Shown: positions 29,360-37,651, counted from the stretch's first letter. The stretch is DNA of 64,000 nt from Clostridium carboxidivorans P7 (GCF_001038625.1 NZ_CP011803.1:4092001-4156000), one strand, 5' to 3'. Numbers and translations are program-made. Notes: generated by a model not told the origin, from the letters alone.

Positions 29360-29455
29360 ATGTACGAAATGTTTATAGTGGTTTTTGCTGCTCTATCATT
29401 TTTGGTAGCTTTGATAAATTTAATTATCGTACTTATAGATAAAATAAAAAAGTAG
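29360..29455 (+). CDS. Small hydrophobic holin-like / type I toxin-like peptide
   Basis: A 31-codon frame after a near-perfect GGGAGGTGAT site. It starts MYEMFIVVFAALSFLVALIN, continues as one uninterrupted transmembrane segment and ends DKIKK. This layout (acidic residue near the start, one membrane helix, lysine-rich tail) matches the TxpA/BsrG and putative holin-like toxin peptides of Firmicutes. A terminator follows the stop immediately, and the ribosome site is partly buried in a hairpin. An antisense antitoxin RNA is expected but I could not place its promoter with confidence. It is too short for standard gene calling. Confidence 0.7.
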   Translation: MYEMFIVVFAALSFLVALINLIIVLIDKIKK

Positions 29456-29490
29456 CCCACCGGTGCAAATGGTAATGGCTACTTTTTTAT
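29446..29490 (+). terminator. Terminator of the toxin mRNA
   Basis: AAAAAGTAGCC pairs with GGCTACTTTTT around a 20-nt loop; it includes the toxin stop codon and ends in TTTTTT. Confidence 0.75.
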
Positions 29491-29535
29491 AATACTAGCT
29501 TTGCCAGTTGCCTAAGCAACTAGAATTGTATACTG

Positions 29536-29562
29536 CAGGGTGTTGGTAGCACCCTGTTTTTA
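29536..29562 (+). terminator. Second hairpin with T run downstream of the toxin
   Basis: CAGGGTG pairs with CACCCTG around TTGGTAG and is followed by TTTTTA on the plus strand. It may be a back-up terminator, or mark the end of a separate short plus-strand RNA. Confidence 0.55.
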
Positions 29563-29744
29563 TTATGCTCATTTATTGATTTTATTATAATACCTAACAA
29601 TACAAAGTATTGATAAGTAAATACTTTATAATATCATTATAATATTTTTATAGTACTTTTACAACAGTTACCTAACAGTTAAATAACTGTTGTACTTAAT
29701 TTTTATTATTTTCTATTCTTAATATGCTTATTTTATAGTAATTT

Positions 29745-29868
29745 TTACTTCTTCATTATTATTTCAATACATTGTTCTATTCCTTCAATTCTATCATCAA
29801 AATAAATCACCTTTTTAATTTGGAATAAATCTTCATCAAAAACTTTGGAGATAAAATGGAGGAAAAAT
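29745..29868 (-). pseudogene. Open-frame remnant, unidentified
   Basis: About 40 codons without a start, ending in IEQCIEIIMKK then TAA. The residue mix (ISKVFDEDLFQIKKVIYFDD) is protein-like rather than random AT sequence, which suggests the tail of a decayed gene. An in-frame stop and the tRNA terminator lie just upstream, so no complete gene can exist. I could not match it to a family. Confidence 0.25.
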
Positions 29869-29869
29869 A

Positions 29870-29903
29870 CAAAAAATTAAAAAAGCACTAACCATAGTGC
29901 TTT
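29870..29903 (-). terminator. Terminator of the tRNA operon
   Basis: AAAGCACTA-TGG-TTAGTGCTTT on the minus strand followed by TTTAATTTTTT, 12 bp after the last tRNA. Confidence 0.85.
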
Positions 29904-29914
29904 CAATTTCTTTC

Positions 29915-29991
29915 TGGTGCGCCCAGCAGGATTTGAACCCGCGGCCTCTGGATTCGAAGTCCATCACTCTATCCAACTGAGCTATGGGCGC
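29915..29991 (-). tRNA. tRNA-Arg (TCG)
   Basis: 77 nt with encoded CCA. Acceptor GCGCCCA/TGGGCGC, anticodon TCG in loop CTTCGAA. One A-G mismatch at the base of the anticodon stem. Last gene of the operon. Confidence 0.93.
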
Positions 29992-30073
29992 TCATTAGGA
30001 TATTTGTGCGTTTTACTTACTTCCAGGTTTCTGAATTAAAACTTAAAATTTAAAACATAAAAACGCATATATT

Positions 30074-30147
30074 TGGAGCGGGTGAAGGGAATCGAACCCT
30101 CGTAACTAGCTTGGAAGGCTAGCACTCTACCATTGAGTTACACCCGC
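30074..30147 (-). tRNA. tRNA-Gly (TCC), copy 1
   Basis: 74 nt with CCA; acceptor GCGGGTG/CACCCGC, anticodon TCC. T-loop TTCGATT is normal in this copy. Confidence 0.95.
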
Positions 30148-30152
30148 ATGTT

Positions 30153-30227
30153 TGGAGCGGAAGACGAGATTCGAACTCGCGACGTTCACCTTGGCAAGGT
30201 GACGCTCTACCACTGAGCCACTCCCGC
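30153..30227 (-). tRNA. tRNA-Gly (GCC)
   Basis: 75 nt with CCA; acceptor GCGGGAG paired with CTTCCGC (one G-U), anticodon GCC. Only 5 bp separates it from the preceding gene. Confidence 0.95.
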
Positions 30228-30245
30228 ATAACTTATTTAAATACT

Positions 30246-30329
30246 TGGTGCAGGTGAAGGGAGTCGAACCCCCACGCCGTTGGCGCTAGATCCTAAGTCT
30301 AGTGCGTCTGCCAATTCCGCCACACCTGC
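30246..30329 (-). tRNA. tRNA-Leu (TAG)
   Basis: 84 nt with CCA and the long variable arm of class II tRNAs; anticodon TAG in loop CTTAGGA. Confidence 0.95.
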
Positions 30330-30409
30330 ATGTATTTTTAAATTGTATCTTATAAGTAATAGGTACTATTCAAAAGTTTATTCCTTTTGAACTATACTTT
30401 ATTATTTAT

Positions 30410-30485
30410 TGGTGGCTTACCGGGGAATCGAACCCCGGACAACATGATTAAAAGTCATGTGCTCTACCAACTGAGCTAGTAAACC
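30410..30485 (-). tRNA. tRNA-Lys (TTT)
   Basis: 76 nt with CCA; acceptor GGTTTAC/GTAAGCC with one T-G pair, anticodon TTT. Confidence 0.95.
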
Positions 30486-30500
30486 ATATTTATGTTAAAG

Positions 30501-30577
30501 TGGGGTGGACGAAGGGACTCGAACCCTCGACAACCAGAACCACAATCTGGCGCTCTACCAACTGAACTACGTCCACC
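30501..30577 (-). tRNA. tRNA-His (GTG)
   Basis: 77 nt including an encoded G at position -1 opposite C73, the histidine identity element; anticodon GTG. Confidence 0.95.
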
Positions 30578-30586
30578 ATAAAAAAA

Positions 30587-30662
30587 TGGTGCGCCATCAG
30601 GGACTCGAACCCTGGGCACCCTGATTAAGAGTCAGGTGCTCTACCAACTGAGCTAATGGCAC
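30587..30662 (-). tRNA. tRNA-Lys (CTT), copy 1
   Basis: 76 nt with CCA; acceptor GTGCCAT/ATGGCGC, anticodon CTT. Identical to the copy at 30931. Confidence 0.95.
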
Positions 30663-30669
30663 AAATATG

Positions 30670-30746
30670 TGGTGCGTCTTAAGGGATTCGAACCCCTGGC
30701 ACACGGCTTAGAAGGCCGTTGCTCTATCCAACTGAGCTAAAAACGC
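30670..30746 (-). tRNA. tRNA-Arg (TCT), copy 1
   Basis: 77 nt with CCA; acceptor GCGTTTT/AAGACGC, anticodon TCT. Identical to the copy at 31013. Confidence 0.95.
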
Positions 30747-30753
30747 GTATATA

Positions 30754-30827
30754 TGGAGCGGGTGAAGGGAATCGGACCCTCATAACTAGCTTGGAAGGCT
30801 AGCACTCTACCACTGAGTTACACCCGC
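30754..30827 (-). tRNA. tRNA-Gly (TCC), copy 2, with altered T-loop
   Basis: 74 nt. Differs from the other two Gly(TCC) genes at three visible places, including the T-loop, which reads TCCGATT rather than TTCGATT. This changes position 55, normally pseudouridine. All stems still pair, so it may be functional or starting to decay. Confidence 0.88.
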
Positions 30828-30845
30828 AAATATGTCTTTTTTTAA

Positions 30846-30921
30846 TGGTCGGGGTGACAGGGATTGAACCTGCGACCTCATGGTCCCAAACCACGCGCGC
30901 TCCCATCTGCGCCACACCCCG
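30846..30921 (-). tRNA. tRNA-Pro (TGG), copy 1
   Basis: 76 nt with CCA; acceptor CGGGGTG/CACCCCG, anticodon TGG in loop TTTGGGA. One of three identical copies. Confidence 0.95.
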
Positions 30922-30930
30922 GTGTGTTTA

Positions 30931-31006
30931 TGGTGCGCCATCAGGGACTCGAACCCTGGGCACCCTGATTAAGAGTCAGGTGCTCTACCAACTGAGCTAA
31001 TGGCAC
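30931..31006 (-). tRNA. tRNA-Lys (CTT), copy 2
   Basis: Same sequence as 30587-30662; part of the duplicated Lys-Arg-Gly-Pro block. Confidence 0.95.
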
Positions 31007-31012
31007 AAATTA

Positions 31013-31089
31013 TGGTGCGTCTTAAGGGATTCGAACCCCTGGCACACGGCTTAGAAGGCCGTTGCTCTATCCAACTGAGCTAAAAACGC
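31013..31089 (-). tRNA. tRNA-Arg (TCT), copy 2
   Basis: Same sequence as 30670-30746; only 6 bp from the neighbouring Lys gene. Confidence 0.95.
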
Positions 31090-31094
31090 ATATT

Positions 31095-31168
31095 TGGAGC
31101 GGGTGAAGGGAATCGAACCCTCGTAACTAGCTTGGAAGGCTAGCACTCTACCATTGAGTTACACCCGC
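31095..31168 (-). tRNA. tRNA-Gly (TCC), copy 3
   Basis: 74 nt, same as the copy at 30074, with the normal TTCGATT T-loop. Confidence 0.95.
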
Positions 31169-31218
31169 AAATTATCAAACATAATAGAAACTTATTAACT
31201 TTTTAATGCTAAGCTTCT

Positions 31219-31294
31219 TGGTCGGGGTGACAGGGATTGAACCTGCGACCTCATGGTCCCAAACCACGCGCGCTCCCATCTGCGCCACACCCCG
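31219..31294 (-). tRNA. tRNA-Pro (TGG), copy 2
   Basis: 76 nt, identical to copy 1. Separated from the Gly gene by 50 bp. Confidence 0.95.
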
Positions 31295-31333
31295 GTATTT
31301 CAGTAACTTAATCATTTAAATATATCTTTTCAA

Positions 31334-31409
31334 TGGTCGGGGTGACAGGGATTGAACCTGCGACCTCATGGTCCCAAACCACGCGCGCTCCCATCTGCGC
31401 CACACCCCG
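31334..31409 (-). tRNA. tRNA-Pro (TGG), copy 3
   Basis: 76 nt, first gene of the operon, about 60 bp downstream of the promoter. Confidence 0.95.
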
Positions 31410-31470
31410 ACATTCAAGATTTATCTTGAACGTTCTTAGAAGTTCTTATCAACTCCCGACAACATAGATT

Positions 31471-31499
31471 ATTCTACACGATATATTCGAATTCGTCAA
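31471..31499 (-). promoter_or_regulatory. Promoter of the tRNA operon
   Basis: TTGACG (31494-31499), 17 bp, TAGAAT (31471-31476) on the minus strand. No other promoter is visible between the fifteen tRNA genes, so they are probably one transcript. Confidence 0.8.
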
Positions 31500-31531
31500 T
31501 ACATATTTTAAAATTTTTTTAGTTTTTTTAT

Positions 31532-32002
31532 TTAAACGCCCTTTATACCTGGATTAATCTTGCCATCTTTTATCTCTATTATAGCTACACTATAAAATTC
31601 ATCTCTTGGTACTGCAGGGCTTCCTGGGTTTACAAACCATATACCATCCTCATAAGCAATTTGCGATACATGTGTATGTCCAAAAAGAACTATATCAGCT
31701 TTAACTTCTAAAGCTTTATATCTTATTCTAGACAAATCATATTTTACATCATACCTGTGACCATGAGTTATAAACACTCTTTTATCTGCGATAACTTCCG
31801 TTTTTTCGCTAGGTACATCCACTGCAAAATCACAATTTCCCTTAACATTTATAATCTTGCCCTTATAATACTTTTTTATTTCTTTAACATCTTGTACATT
31901 GTCTCCTAAATGTATTAATACATCTACATCTCCTATCTTTTTTATGGCATTTTCAATAACCCATATATACCTATGAGTGTCACTTATTACACCTATCTTC
32001 AA
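31532..32002 (-). CDS. YfcE-family metallophosphoesterase
   Basis: A 156-aa calcineurin-like phosphodiesterase. The metal motifs are complete: D-x-H (ISDTHR, residues 5-10), GDxxxD/E (HLGDNVQD near 33), GNCD (57-60), GHR (about 77) and GHTH (about 107). Family members hydrolyse phosphodiesters such as cyclic nucleotides or nucleic acid ends; the substrate is not determined by sequence. It follows rdgB by 3 bp. No terminator is seen before the tRNA operon promoter. Confidence 0.9.
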   Translation of the reverse strand: MKIGVISDTHRYIWVIENAIKKIGDVDVLIHLGDNVQDVKEIKKYYKGKIINVKGNCDFAVDVPSEKTEVIADKRVFITHGHRYDVKYDLSRIRYKALEVKADIVLFGHTHVSQIAYEDGIWFVNPGSPAVPRDEFYSVAIIEIKDGKINPGIKGV

Positions 32003-32005
32003 CTT

Positions 32006-32611
32006 CTACTCATCCCCCATAAGATTTATAATTTCACGCTCCAATTCTTTTAGAGCATTGGCTCTATGACTTATGGAGTTTTTTAAATCAGACTTCATTT
32101 GTGCAAAAGTCATTTTATATTCTGGTATATAAAATACTGGATCATATCCAAATCCATTTGATCCTCTTTCTTCGTTTATTATTATTCCCTCTATTTCTCC
32201 TTGAACCTTTATAACTTTACCTGTATCCGATATTAACACCATAGCACATACAAACTTTGCTTTTTTATCTTTATCATCTTTTTCTTTCAATAACTCTAAC
32301 AGCTTTTTATTATTTTTCTTATTATTTCCATGTTCACCTGCAAATCTTGCTGAATATACTCCTGGTGCCCCATCTAAGCAATCAACCACAAGCCCTGAAT
32401 CATCTGCTAATACCATTTCGTTTTTTAAAATTTTATGTATCTCATTAGCCTTTTTATAGGCATTTTCCATAAAAGTAGTTCCATCTTCTTCAACATCAAT
32501 ATTTATATTTGCTTCTTTAAGAGACAAAACTTCTATGGAATATTTCGAAAGTATTTCTTTAATCTCTATTATTTTATTTTTATTGTTGCTTGCAACTATT
32601 AATTTTTTCAT
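32006..32611 (-). CDS. rdgB: XTP/dITP pyrophosphatase (RdgB/HAM1)
   Basis: A 201-aa nucleotide pyrophosphatase that removes XTP, dITP and ITP from the pool. The N-terminal [14 protein letters not shown], the [21 protein letters not shown]-type core near residue 70 (DDSGL with the catalytic Asp) and C-terminal SHRANAL are all family hallmarks. Its start overlaps the rph stop by four bases, a translationally coupled pair common in Firmicutes. Confidence 0.96.
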   Translation of the reverse strand: MKKLIVASNNKNKIIEIKEILSKYSIEVLSLKEANINIDVEEDGTTFMENAYKKANEIHKILKNEMVLADDSGLVVDCLDGAPGVYSARFAGEHGNNKKNNKKLLELLKEKDDKDKKAKFVCAMVLISDTGKVIKVQGEIEGIIINEERGSNGFGYDPVFYIPEYKMTFAQMKSDLKNSISHRANALKELEREIINLMGDE

Positions 32612-33357
32612 TTTCTCTCACCTGTTCCAATCCATAATGAATCCATCTTTAAACTTTCTTTTTCTATTTGAATTACATGATTTATTCCTTGTTCAGCTAA
32701 CGAAAGAAGTTCACTTAAATCCTGTTTGGAAAATGGTTTTTCCTCTCCTGTGCCTTGTATTTCTATAAATTCTCCTGAATCTGTCATTACCACATTCATA
32801 TCAACATTAGCTTTGGAATCTTCTTCATAACATAAATCTAACATCTTCACATTTCCTACAATTCCTACACTTATAGCACCTACAAAATCTCTAACTGGAT
32901 ATACATTAAAAGGAGTTTGTTTATGTAACTTATTTACTGCATCTACTAAAGCTATAAAAGCTCCTGAAATTGAAGCTGTCCTTGTTCCTCCATCTGCCTG
33001 TATAACATCACAATCTATCCATATTGTTTTTTCCCCTATTGATTTTAGATCTACTACAGACCTAAGCGCTCTTCCAATTATCCTCTGAATTTCCATAGTT
33101 CTTCCATCAATTTTTCCTCTATTGATATCCCTGACTTTTCTGACTTTAGTTGATCTAGGTATCATATTATATTCGCAAGTAATCCATCCTTCACCTTTGC
33201 CTTTCAAAAATGGAGGTACTTTATCCTCTATTGAAGCTGTACAAATTACTTTTGTATCTCCTGCTTCTATCAATACAGATCCTTCAGCATATTTAGTATA
33301 GTTTCTTGTAATTTTTGTATGTCTAATTTGATCATTTTTTCTACCATCTATTCTCAA
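32608..33357 (-). CDS. rph: Ribonuclease PH
   Basis: A 249-aa phosphorolytic 3'-5' exoribonuclease that trims tRNA precursors. Starts [12 protein letters not shown]; the phosphate-binding region and the [12 protein letters not shown] motif near residue 123 are intact. Length is normal. Sits directly upstream of rdgB and close to the large tRNA operon, which is a natural substrate source, though the neighbourhood may be coincidental. Confidence 0.97.
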   Translation of the reverse strand: MRIDGRKNDQIRHTKITRNYTKYAEGSVLIEAGDTKVICTASIEDKVPPFLKGKGEGWITCEYNMIPRSTKVRKVRDINRGKIDGRTMEIQRIIGRALRSVVDLKSIGEKTIWIDCDVIQADGGTRTASISGAFIALVDAVNKLHKQTPFNVYPVRDFVGAISVGIVGNVKMLDLCYEEDSKANVDMNVVMTDSGEFIEIQGTGEEKPFSKQDLSELLSLAEQGINHVIQIEKESLKMDSLWIGTGERK

Positions 33358-33403
33358 ACTTATCCCTCCAATGACACTTAATATAAATTACCCAACAATC
33401 AAA

Positions 33404-34393
33404 CTACATTATTCTTTCTTCTAATACAAACAATTCATCCCTTTCTGGAGGAAGTACTTCCTTCTCAATATTTCCTTCTATCAAAACGCCCTTCTGTTTA
33501 ACAATTTTACCTATTATAGATGCTTCTATACCTTCTTCTTTTAATACCCCTATCAGTTTATCTCCATTTTTAGTTGTTATAAGCATACTTCCAGAAGATA
33601 TAAGTCTTAGAGGATCTATTGAATATTTTTTGCATATCTTTTCAGTTACATGGCTTATAGGCATTTTTTCTTTATATACCCTAAATCCTAAATTGCTAGC
33701 TTTAGCAACCTCCCATAGTGCACCCAAAACTCCACCTTCAGTTATATCATGCATTGAATTAACTCCAAATTTTCCTGCTATGGCTCCCTCTCTTACTACA
33801 CTTAAACTGTTTAGATATGTCTTCGCCTCTGCTATTTCTTCATGTGTCAAAATGCCTTTAATTTTATCCTCATGATCATTTACAACTATACCTGTTCCTT
33901 CAAGGCATAATAATTTAGTTACTATTATATCATCATTTTCTTTAGCTCCAGAAGTAGCAATAGACTTATTCTTTAGACCCTTTCCTATAACAGTACAGGA
34001 TATCACCATTTTATTTACAGCTCTAGTTATTTCTGTGTGTCCTCCTAAAATTTCAACATTTAACTTTTTAGTTTCTTCTCCTATTTCCTTCATAACACTT
34101 TTTATATCTTCTAAAGAAGACCCCTCTGGCGCCAATATTGTCACTAATATGCCTAGTGGTTCTACTCCAGCAGATGCTATATCATTGCAATTTATATTTA
34201 CTGCTAATTTCCCAGAATTTTTTTCTGCTCCAGTAATAGGATCTGTTGATACTACACACTCATATTCCCCAAAATCTATTACGCTGCAATCCTCTCCTAT
34301 TCCGCTTCTAATTCTAACATCATTTCTAATTGCTCCTCTAGAATCATCTATTATGTTTTTTAAATCATCCCAATTTAATTTTCCCACTTTCAT
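33404..34393 (-). CDS. AIR-synthase-family protein (HypE/ThiL/PurM fold)
   Basis: A 329-aa protein of the PurM-like ATP-binding superfamily. GIGEDCSVIDFGE near residue 30 and STDPITG near 48 are the Mg-ATP motifs, NCNDIASAGVEPLG lines the dimer groove, and the C-terminal half has the DITEGGVLGALWE strand. Closest in layout to HypE-like proteins, but no hydrogenase maturation genes are nearby and the HypE C-terminal cysteine motif (PRIC) is missing, so the reaction is unknown. The start is the ATG after AAAGGAAG. It leads the unit with rph, rdgB and the phosphodiesterase. Confidence 0.85.
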   Translation of the reverse strand: MKVGKLNWDDLKNIIDDSRGAIRNDVRIRSGIGEDCSVIDFGEYECVVSTDPITGAEKNSGKLAVNINCNDIASAGVEPLGILVTILAPEGSSLEDIKSVMKEIGEETKKLNVEILGGHTEITRAVNKMVISCTVIGKGLKNKSIATSGAKENDDIIVTKLLCLEGTGIVVNDHEDKIKGILTHEEIAEAKTYLNSLSVVREGAIAGKFGVNSMHDITEGGVLGALWEVAKASNLGFRVYKEKMPISHVTEKICKKYSIDPLRLISSGSMLITTKNGDKLIGVLKEEGIEASIIGKIVKQKGVLIEGNIEKEVLPPERDELFVLEERIM

Positions 34394-34432
34394 TAAAATT
34401 TCTTCCTTTCTATAAAAATAAATAAGCACTAT

Positions 34433-34461
34433 TTCACACTCTACTTCATATTATTTATATA
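34433..34461 (+). promoter_or_regulatory. Possible promoter of the 462-aa unknown gene
   Basis: TTCACA, 17 bp, TATATA on the plus strand, 27 bp before the proposed start. Both hexamers are only fair matches. Confidence 0.35.
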
Positions 34462-34488
34462 AGGATTAATTTATGGTAGGTGTATGTT

Positions 34489-35877
34489 TTGAAATATATT
34501 GGCCCATTTTTAAGAATTAATAAATTAAAAAAAGAAAACATAGAACATCAACTCTTTTTCTTAGCAAAAGAATCTTTAAATCAAATTGTACTACATTCTA
34601 AGTGTGGAGTATATACCTCCATTAAAGAACTTAAAATAAAAAGTTTATCTAGTTCTGATATTAACACATTTGGTAATGTTTCTCCACTTCTATGCCTATA
34701 TAAGAAGGGGAATCCTAAAATTACAAATATTGATGATAACCTATGCTGGAACGCTGAAAGCTTTAAAAGAGAAATCAATGTTGATAGTAATGCATTTATG
34801 ACTCTTTCTCTTCTTGAATTATGTAATTATTATAAACAATTTGAAGGTATTAATAACAAAAAATTTAACTTGACTAAGCTTTATATGTGCATTTGTAAAA
34901 ATCAACTTGATTTTTATGCCACTCATTTTAGAAATGCAGATGGCGTTTTTGTCGACAAAAAAGAAAGTAAAGATTCTTATAATGAAGAAGTAAGTTTTGA
35001 AGAAAAAAACAAAAAATTTAAGTTTTCATCACAAGCTTTATTTATGGATGCATATTATAGATATGCTTCTCTAAGTGATGATGATGAAAAAGTTTCTTAT
35101 GAAAATTTTGCATTGGATATTCTTAATATGTTTATTGAATTTAAAGAAGACATATATACACTTTCTCTTGATGAAATATTAAAATTAACTTTAAGCTTAA
35201 ATATTTTTTATGGTTATTCAAAAAATAAACAATGCAAATTACTTTTACTAGATTTATGCGAATTGATATATGACAGGTTTAATAATACTAATACTCCTCT
35301 TATATCTTACGATGATAAACTAGAATATGACTGTCTAAAATATATAAACTTCTTCCTTTTCTATAAAAATACAGGAATTATAAAGTTCAAGGAAGATGCT
35401 GAAAAGATTCATAACAAGCTTTTAAATCTTTATGATCCTGAAAAAGGCATTTTTATAAAACATACCGAAAAGAAGGATATAACATTTTCTTGTATTGAAA
35501 TATCATTATATTTGCTTATATGCCTAATTCACGAAAACATAAGCAAAGAACAAAGCGACAACAATTTGATTATATTAGATGTATTTAAACGCCAGCTTAT
35601 TGATTCAGGTATTATATTAAGCTGGCCAGATATTCCTGATTTAAATGATATAGAAAGATATAAAAACTATACTCTAAAATCTGAAGATTTAATAGATGAA
35701 CAGTACTTTAGATCATCTTCATTACCTACTCCAGAAAGCTGTGAAATTACTTCAGTATTTGTAAAGCATGTTGTTTACAGTAGAAAGAAAGAAACCTTTG
35801 AGCCATCTAAAACTTCTTTTGATAGTTACAAAAACATGGTTATATTCTTTCTTATTATATATCTCCTAAAATCCTAA
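34489..35877 (+). CDS. Hypothetical protein, helical, unknown function
   Basis: A 462-aa protein I do not recognise, and the only long plus-strand gene in the window. It has no signal peptide. The body is predicted largely helical with repeated Leu/Tyr-rich helices (about 95-400), which recalls alpha-helical toroid or solenoid folds, and the last 15 residues are hydrophobic (VIFFLIIYLLKS), a possible tail anchor. I favour a TTG start at 34489 because TAGGTG lies 6 nt upstream; a GTG at 34480 is the alternative. It is divergent from the AIR-synthase-like gene and closed by a bidirectional terminator. Confidence 0.75.
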   Translation: MKYIGPFLRINKLKKENIEHQLFFLAKESLNQIVLHSKCGVYTSIKELKIKSLSSSDINTFGNVSPLLCLYKKGNPKITNIDDNLCWNAESFKREINVDSNAFMTLSLLELCNYYKQFEGINNKKFNLTKLYMCICKNQLDFYATHFRNADGVFVDKKESKDSYNEEVSFEEKNKKFKFSSQALFMDAYYRYASLSDDDEKVSYENFALDILNMFIEFKEDIYTLSLDEILKLTLSLNIFYGYSKNKQCKLLLLDLCELIYDRFNNTNTPLISYDDKLEYDCLKYINFFLFYKNTGIIKFKEDAEKIHNKLLNLYDPEKGIFIKHTEKKDITFSCIEISLYLLICLIHENISKEQSDNNLIILDVFKRQLIDSGIILSWPDIPDLNDIERYKNYTLKSEDLIDEQYFRSSSLPTPESCEITSVFVKHVVYSRKKETFEPSKTSFDSYKNMVIFFLIIYLLKS

Positions 35878-35937
35878 AATATATAATTTGGGTACTATTT
35901 AAAAATTTGTAAAAGTCCTATTCAAAAAAAACAAAGG

Positions 35938-35985
35938 CCATGTAAATAAGAAAGGAAACTTTCTTATTTACATGGGTTTTTTATG
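35938..35985. terminator. Bidirectional terminator
   Basis: A 17-bp stem (CCATGTAAATAAGAAAG with its complement, GAAA loop) with T runs on both outer sides. It serves the plus-strand unknown gene and the minus-strand binding-protein gene. Confidence 0.88.
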
Positions 35986-36000
35986 AAAAATATTAAATTT

Positions 36001-37602
36001 TTATGCTTCAGTTACTATTTCTAAATTATGAAAATCCAGATTACCCCTTTGATTTATAGAAACACCTTTTATATTATATTTTTTACAAACTAATATCTTA
36101 TTAAAATACATCGGTATAACAGGCAACTCTTCCATTAATATGTCTTCAGCTGTCCTCAATTCAGCTATTTTTTTACTTTCATCACTTTCTATCCTTGCCT
36201 TTGCCACCATATTATCAAATACTATATTGCCATATCCATAAACATTATTTTTAGAAGATGATTGCCATTGTTCTAAGAATGATAATGGATAATTATATAC
36301 AGCTTCATATTGTATTTTTGCCATATCATAATCGCCTTTTTTTATCTCATCCTTTAATTCCTCTGTACCATAGCTCTCACATTCCACCTTTATTTGCAAG
36401 TTATCTCTTAGATTTTTAGCTACATTTTCACATATTTTTTTGTTTTCTACTGTATCTAAATAAATTATTTTCAATGGATCTGAATCTTTATTATATTTAC
36501 TATTTTTAATGAAATTTAGAGCCTTATCCTTTTGTATACTGGCTGAGAAAAATTCCTTGTTTATGTAAACTCCGTTAACACCATTGCTTACTCCTTGCGG
36601 TATAAATGATAATCCTGGTTTTGCTGAGTCATTCAGTATATTTTTTGATATAGCATTTCTATCTATACATTCAGATACTGCTTTTCTAAAATTCACATCT
36701 TTCACTATAGTATCCCTTTTTAAGTTGAAAACTAAAGCTCCTACAGAAAGTGATTGTTGTTCTATAATACTGCCCTTATTCATAAGATTTTTAACTTCAC
36801 TTATTGGCGGATTTGTAAATAAATTAATTTTAGAATTTTGAAAAGCTGCTAATGACGCTTCACTGCCATCATTAAAGGTTATACATATCTTATCACTTTT
36901 AACACCATCTTTATTCCAATAATTCTTGTTCTTTATTAACATCATTTCATTATTATTTTTAAAATCACTTATTGTAAAATATCCAGAATACAATATGTTT
37001 TTATAATTTTTACTCCAATCCTTTAAGTTAGCATCTATTTTCCTTATTCCATATATGGGTTGTGCCAATAAATTTAAAAAATAGCAGCATGGATAATTCA
37101 ATCGTATTTCTAAACTTTTTTTATCTAATGCTCTAATTGCTACATTATTGAAATCAGTTTTTCCACTTCTATAATTTTCCGATCCAAATATACAATAAAG
37201 CTGTTCTGCATATATATTTTCAACATCCTTGCTTAAAATCTCTTTAAAAAAATTTACAAAGTCTTCTGCTGTAATATAAGTACCATCACTCCATTTCGCA
37301 TTATCCTTTATCTTAAAGGTATAACAAGTTTCATCCTTACTTAAAGTCCAACTTTGTGCTATTGCTGGAGTTATCTTTCCAGTATCATCAACTCTTACAA
37401 GTCCTTCAAATAAATTATTTAGTAAATCCTGTTGTCTTATATTAGAATCATTAAGCATGAATAAATCTTTCGGCATTTTTCCAATATTATATACTATATA
37501 ATTTCTTATCTGTTCGCTTTTACTGGTTTGTACATCCTTTTCAACACACCCATTAAAAAACATAAAACTTATAATTAGCAAACAACAAATAATTTTCTTC
37601 AT
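36001..37602 (-). CDS. Oligopeptide-binding lipoprotein (OppA/SBP_bac_5)
   Basis: A 533-aa extracellular solute-binding protein. The signal peptide ends in the lipobox FFNGC (residues 15-19), so Cys19 would carry lipid. The family features are present: LNDSNIRQQDLLNNLFEGL near the N-terminus, the AQSWTLSKDETCYTFKIKDNAKWSDG block near 90-115 and a long two-lobed body. No permease or ATPase genes are adjacent, so it may share components encoded elsewhere, or act as a receptor. Confidence 0.9.
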   Translation of the reverse strand: MKKIICCLLIISFMFFNGCVEKDVQTSKSEQIRNYIVYNIGKMPKDLFMLNDSNIRQQDLLNNLFEGLVRVDDTGKITPAIAQSWTLSKDETCYTFKIKDNAKWSDGTYITAEDFVNFFKEILSKDVENIYAEQLYCIFGSENYRSGKTDFNNVAIRALDKKSLEIRLNYPCCYFLNLLAQPIYGIRKIDANLKDWSKNYKNILYSGYFTISDFKNNNEMMLIKNKNYWNKDGVKSDKICITFNDGSEASLAAFQNSKINLFTNPPISEVKNLMNKGSIIEQQSLSVGALVFNLKRDTIVKDVNFRKAVSECIDRNAISKNILNDSAKPGLSFIPQGVSNGVNGVYINKEFFSASIQKDKALNFIKNSKYNKDSDPLKIIYLDTVENKKICENVAKNLRDNLQIKVECESYGTEELKDEIKKGDYDMAKIQYEAVYNYPLSFLEQWQSSSKNNVYGYGNIVFDNMVAKARIESDESKKIAELRTAEDILMEELPVIPMYFNKILVCKKYNIKGVSINQRGNLDFHNLEIVTEA

Positions 37603-37651
37603 ATAGCATCTCCCTTACATAACAATATATCTAAATTATTAGCAGTTATAC

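Larger units (their letters stand above)
29456..29914. other. Noncoding region between toxin and tRNA operon
   Basis: Besides the listed terminators, this holds a short stem AGTTGC-CTAA-GCAACT at 29507-29522, an inverted repeat CAACAGTTA/TAACTGTTG near 29662-29694, and a minus-strand open frame at 29745-29868. Nothing else is recognisable. Confidence 0.45.

Noticed and set aside
29272-29460. Minus-strand frame of 62 codons opposite the toxin peptide
   Set aside because: No ribosome site; the plus-strand peptide has a near-perfect one and a matching terminator. An antisense RNA, not a protein, would be expected here.
29915-31409. Repeated near-identical units that could suggest a CRISPR array
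   Set aside because: The repeats are complete tRNA genes with encoded CCA ends, not short repeats with unique spacers; no cas genes are present.
33404-34393. Hydrogenase maturation factor HypE
   Set aside because: The C-terminal cysteine motif of HypE is absent and no other hyp genes are nearby, so only the superfamily is called.
34483-34491. ATG start for the 462-aa unknown gene
   Set aside because: That ATG is out of frame and followed by a stop after one codon (ATG TTT TGA).
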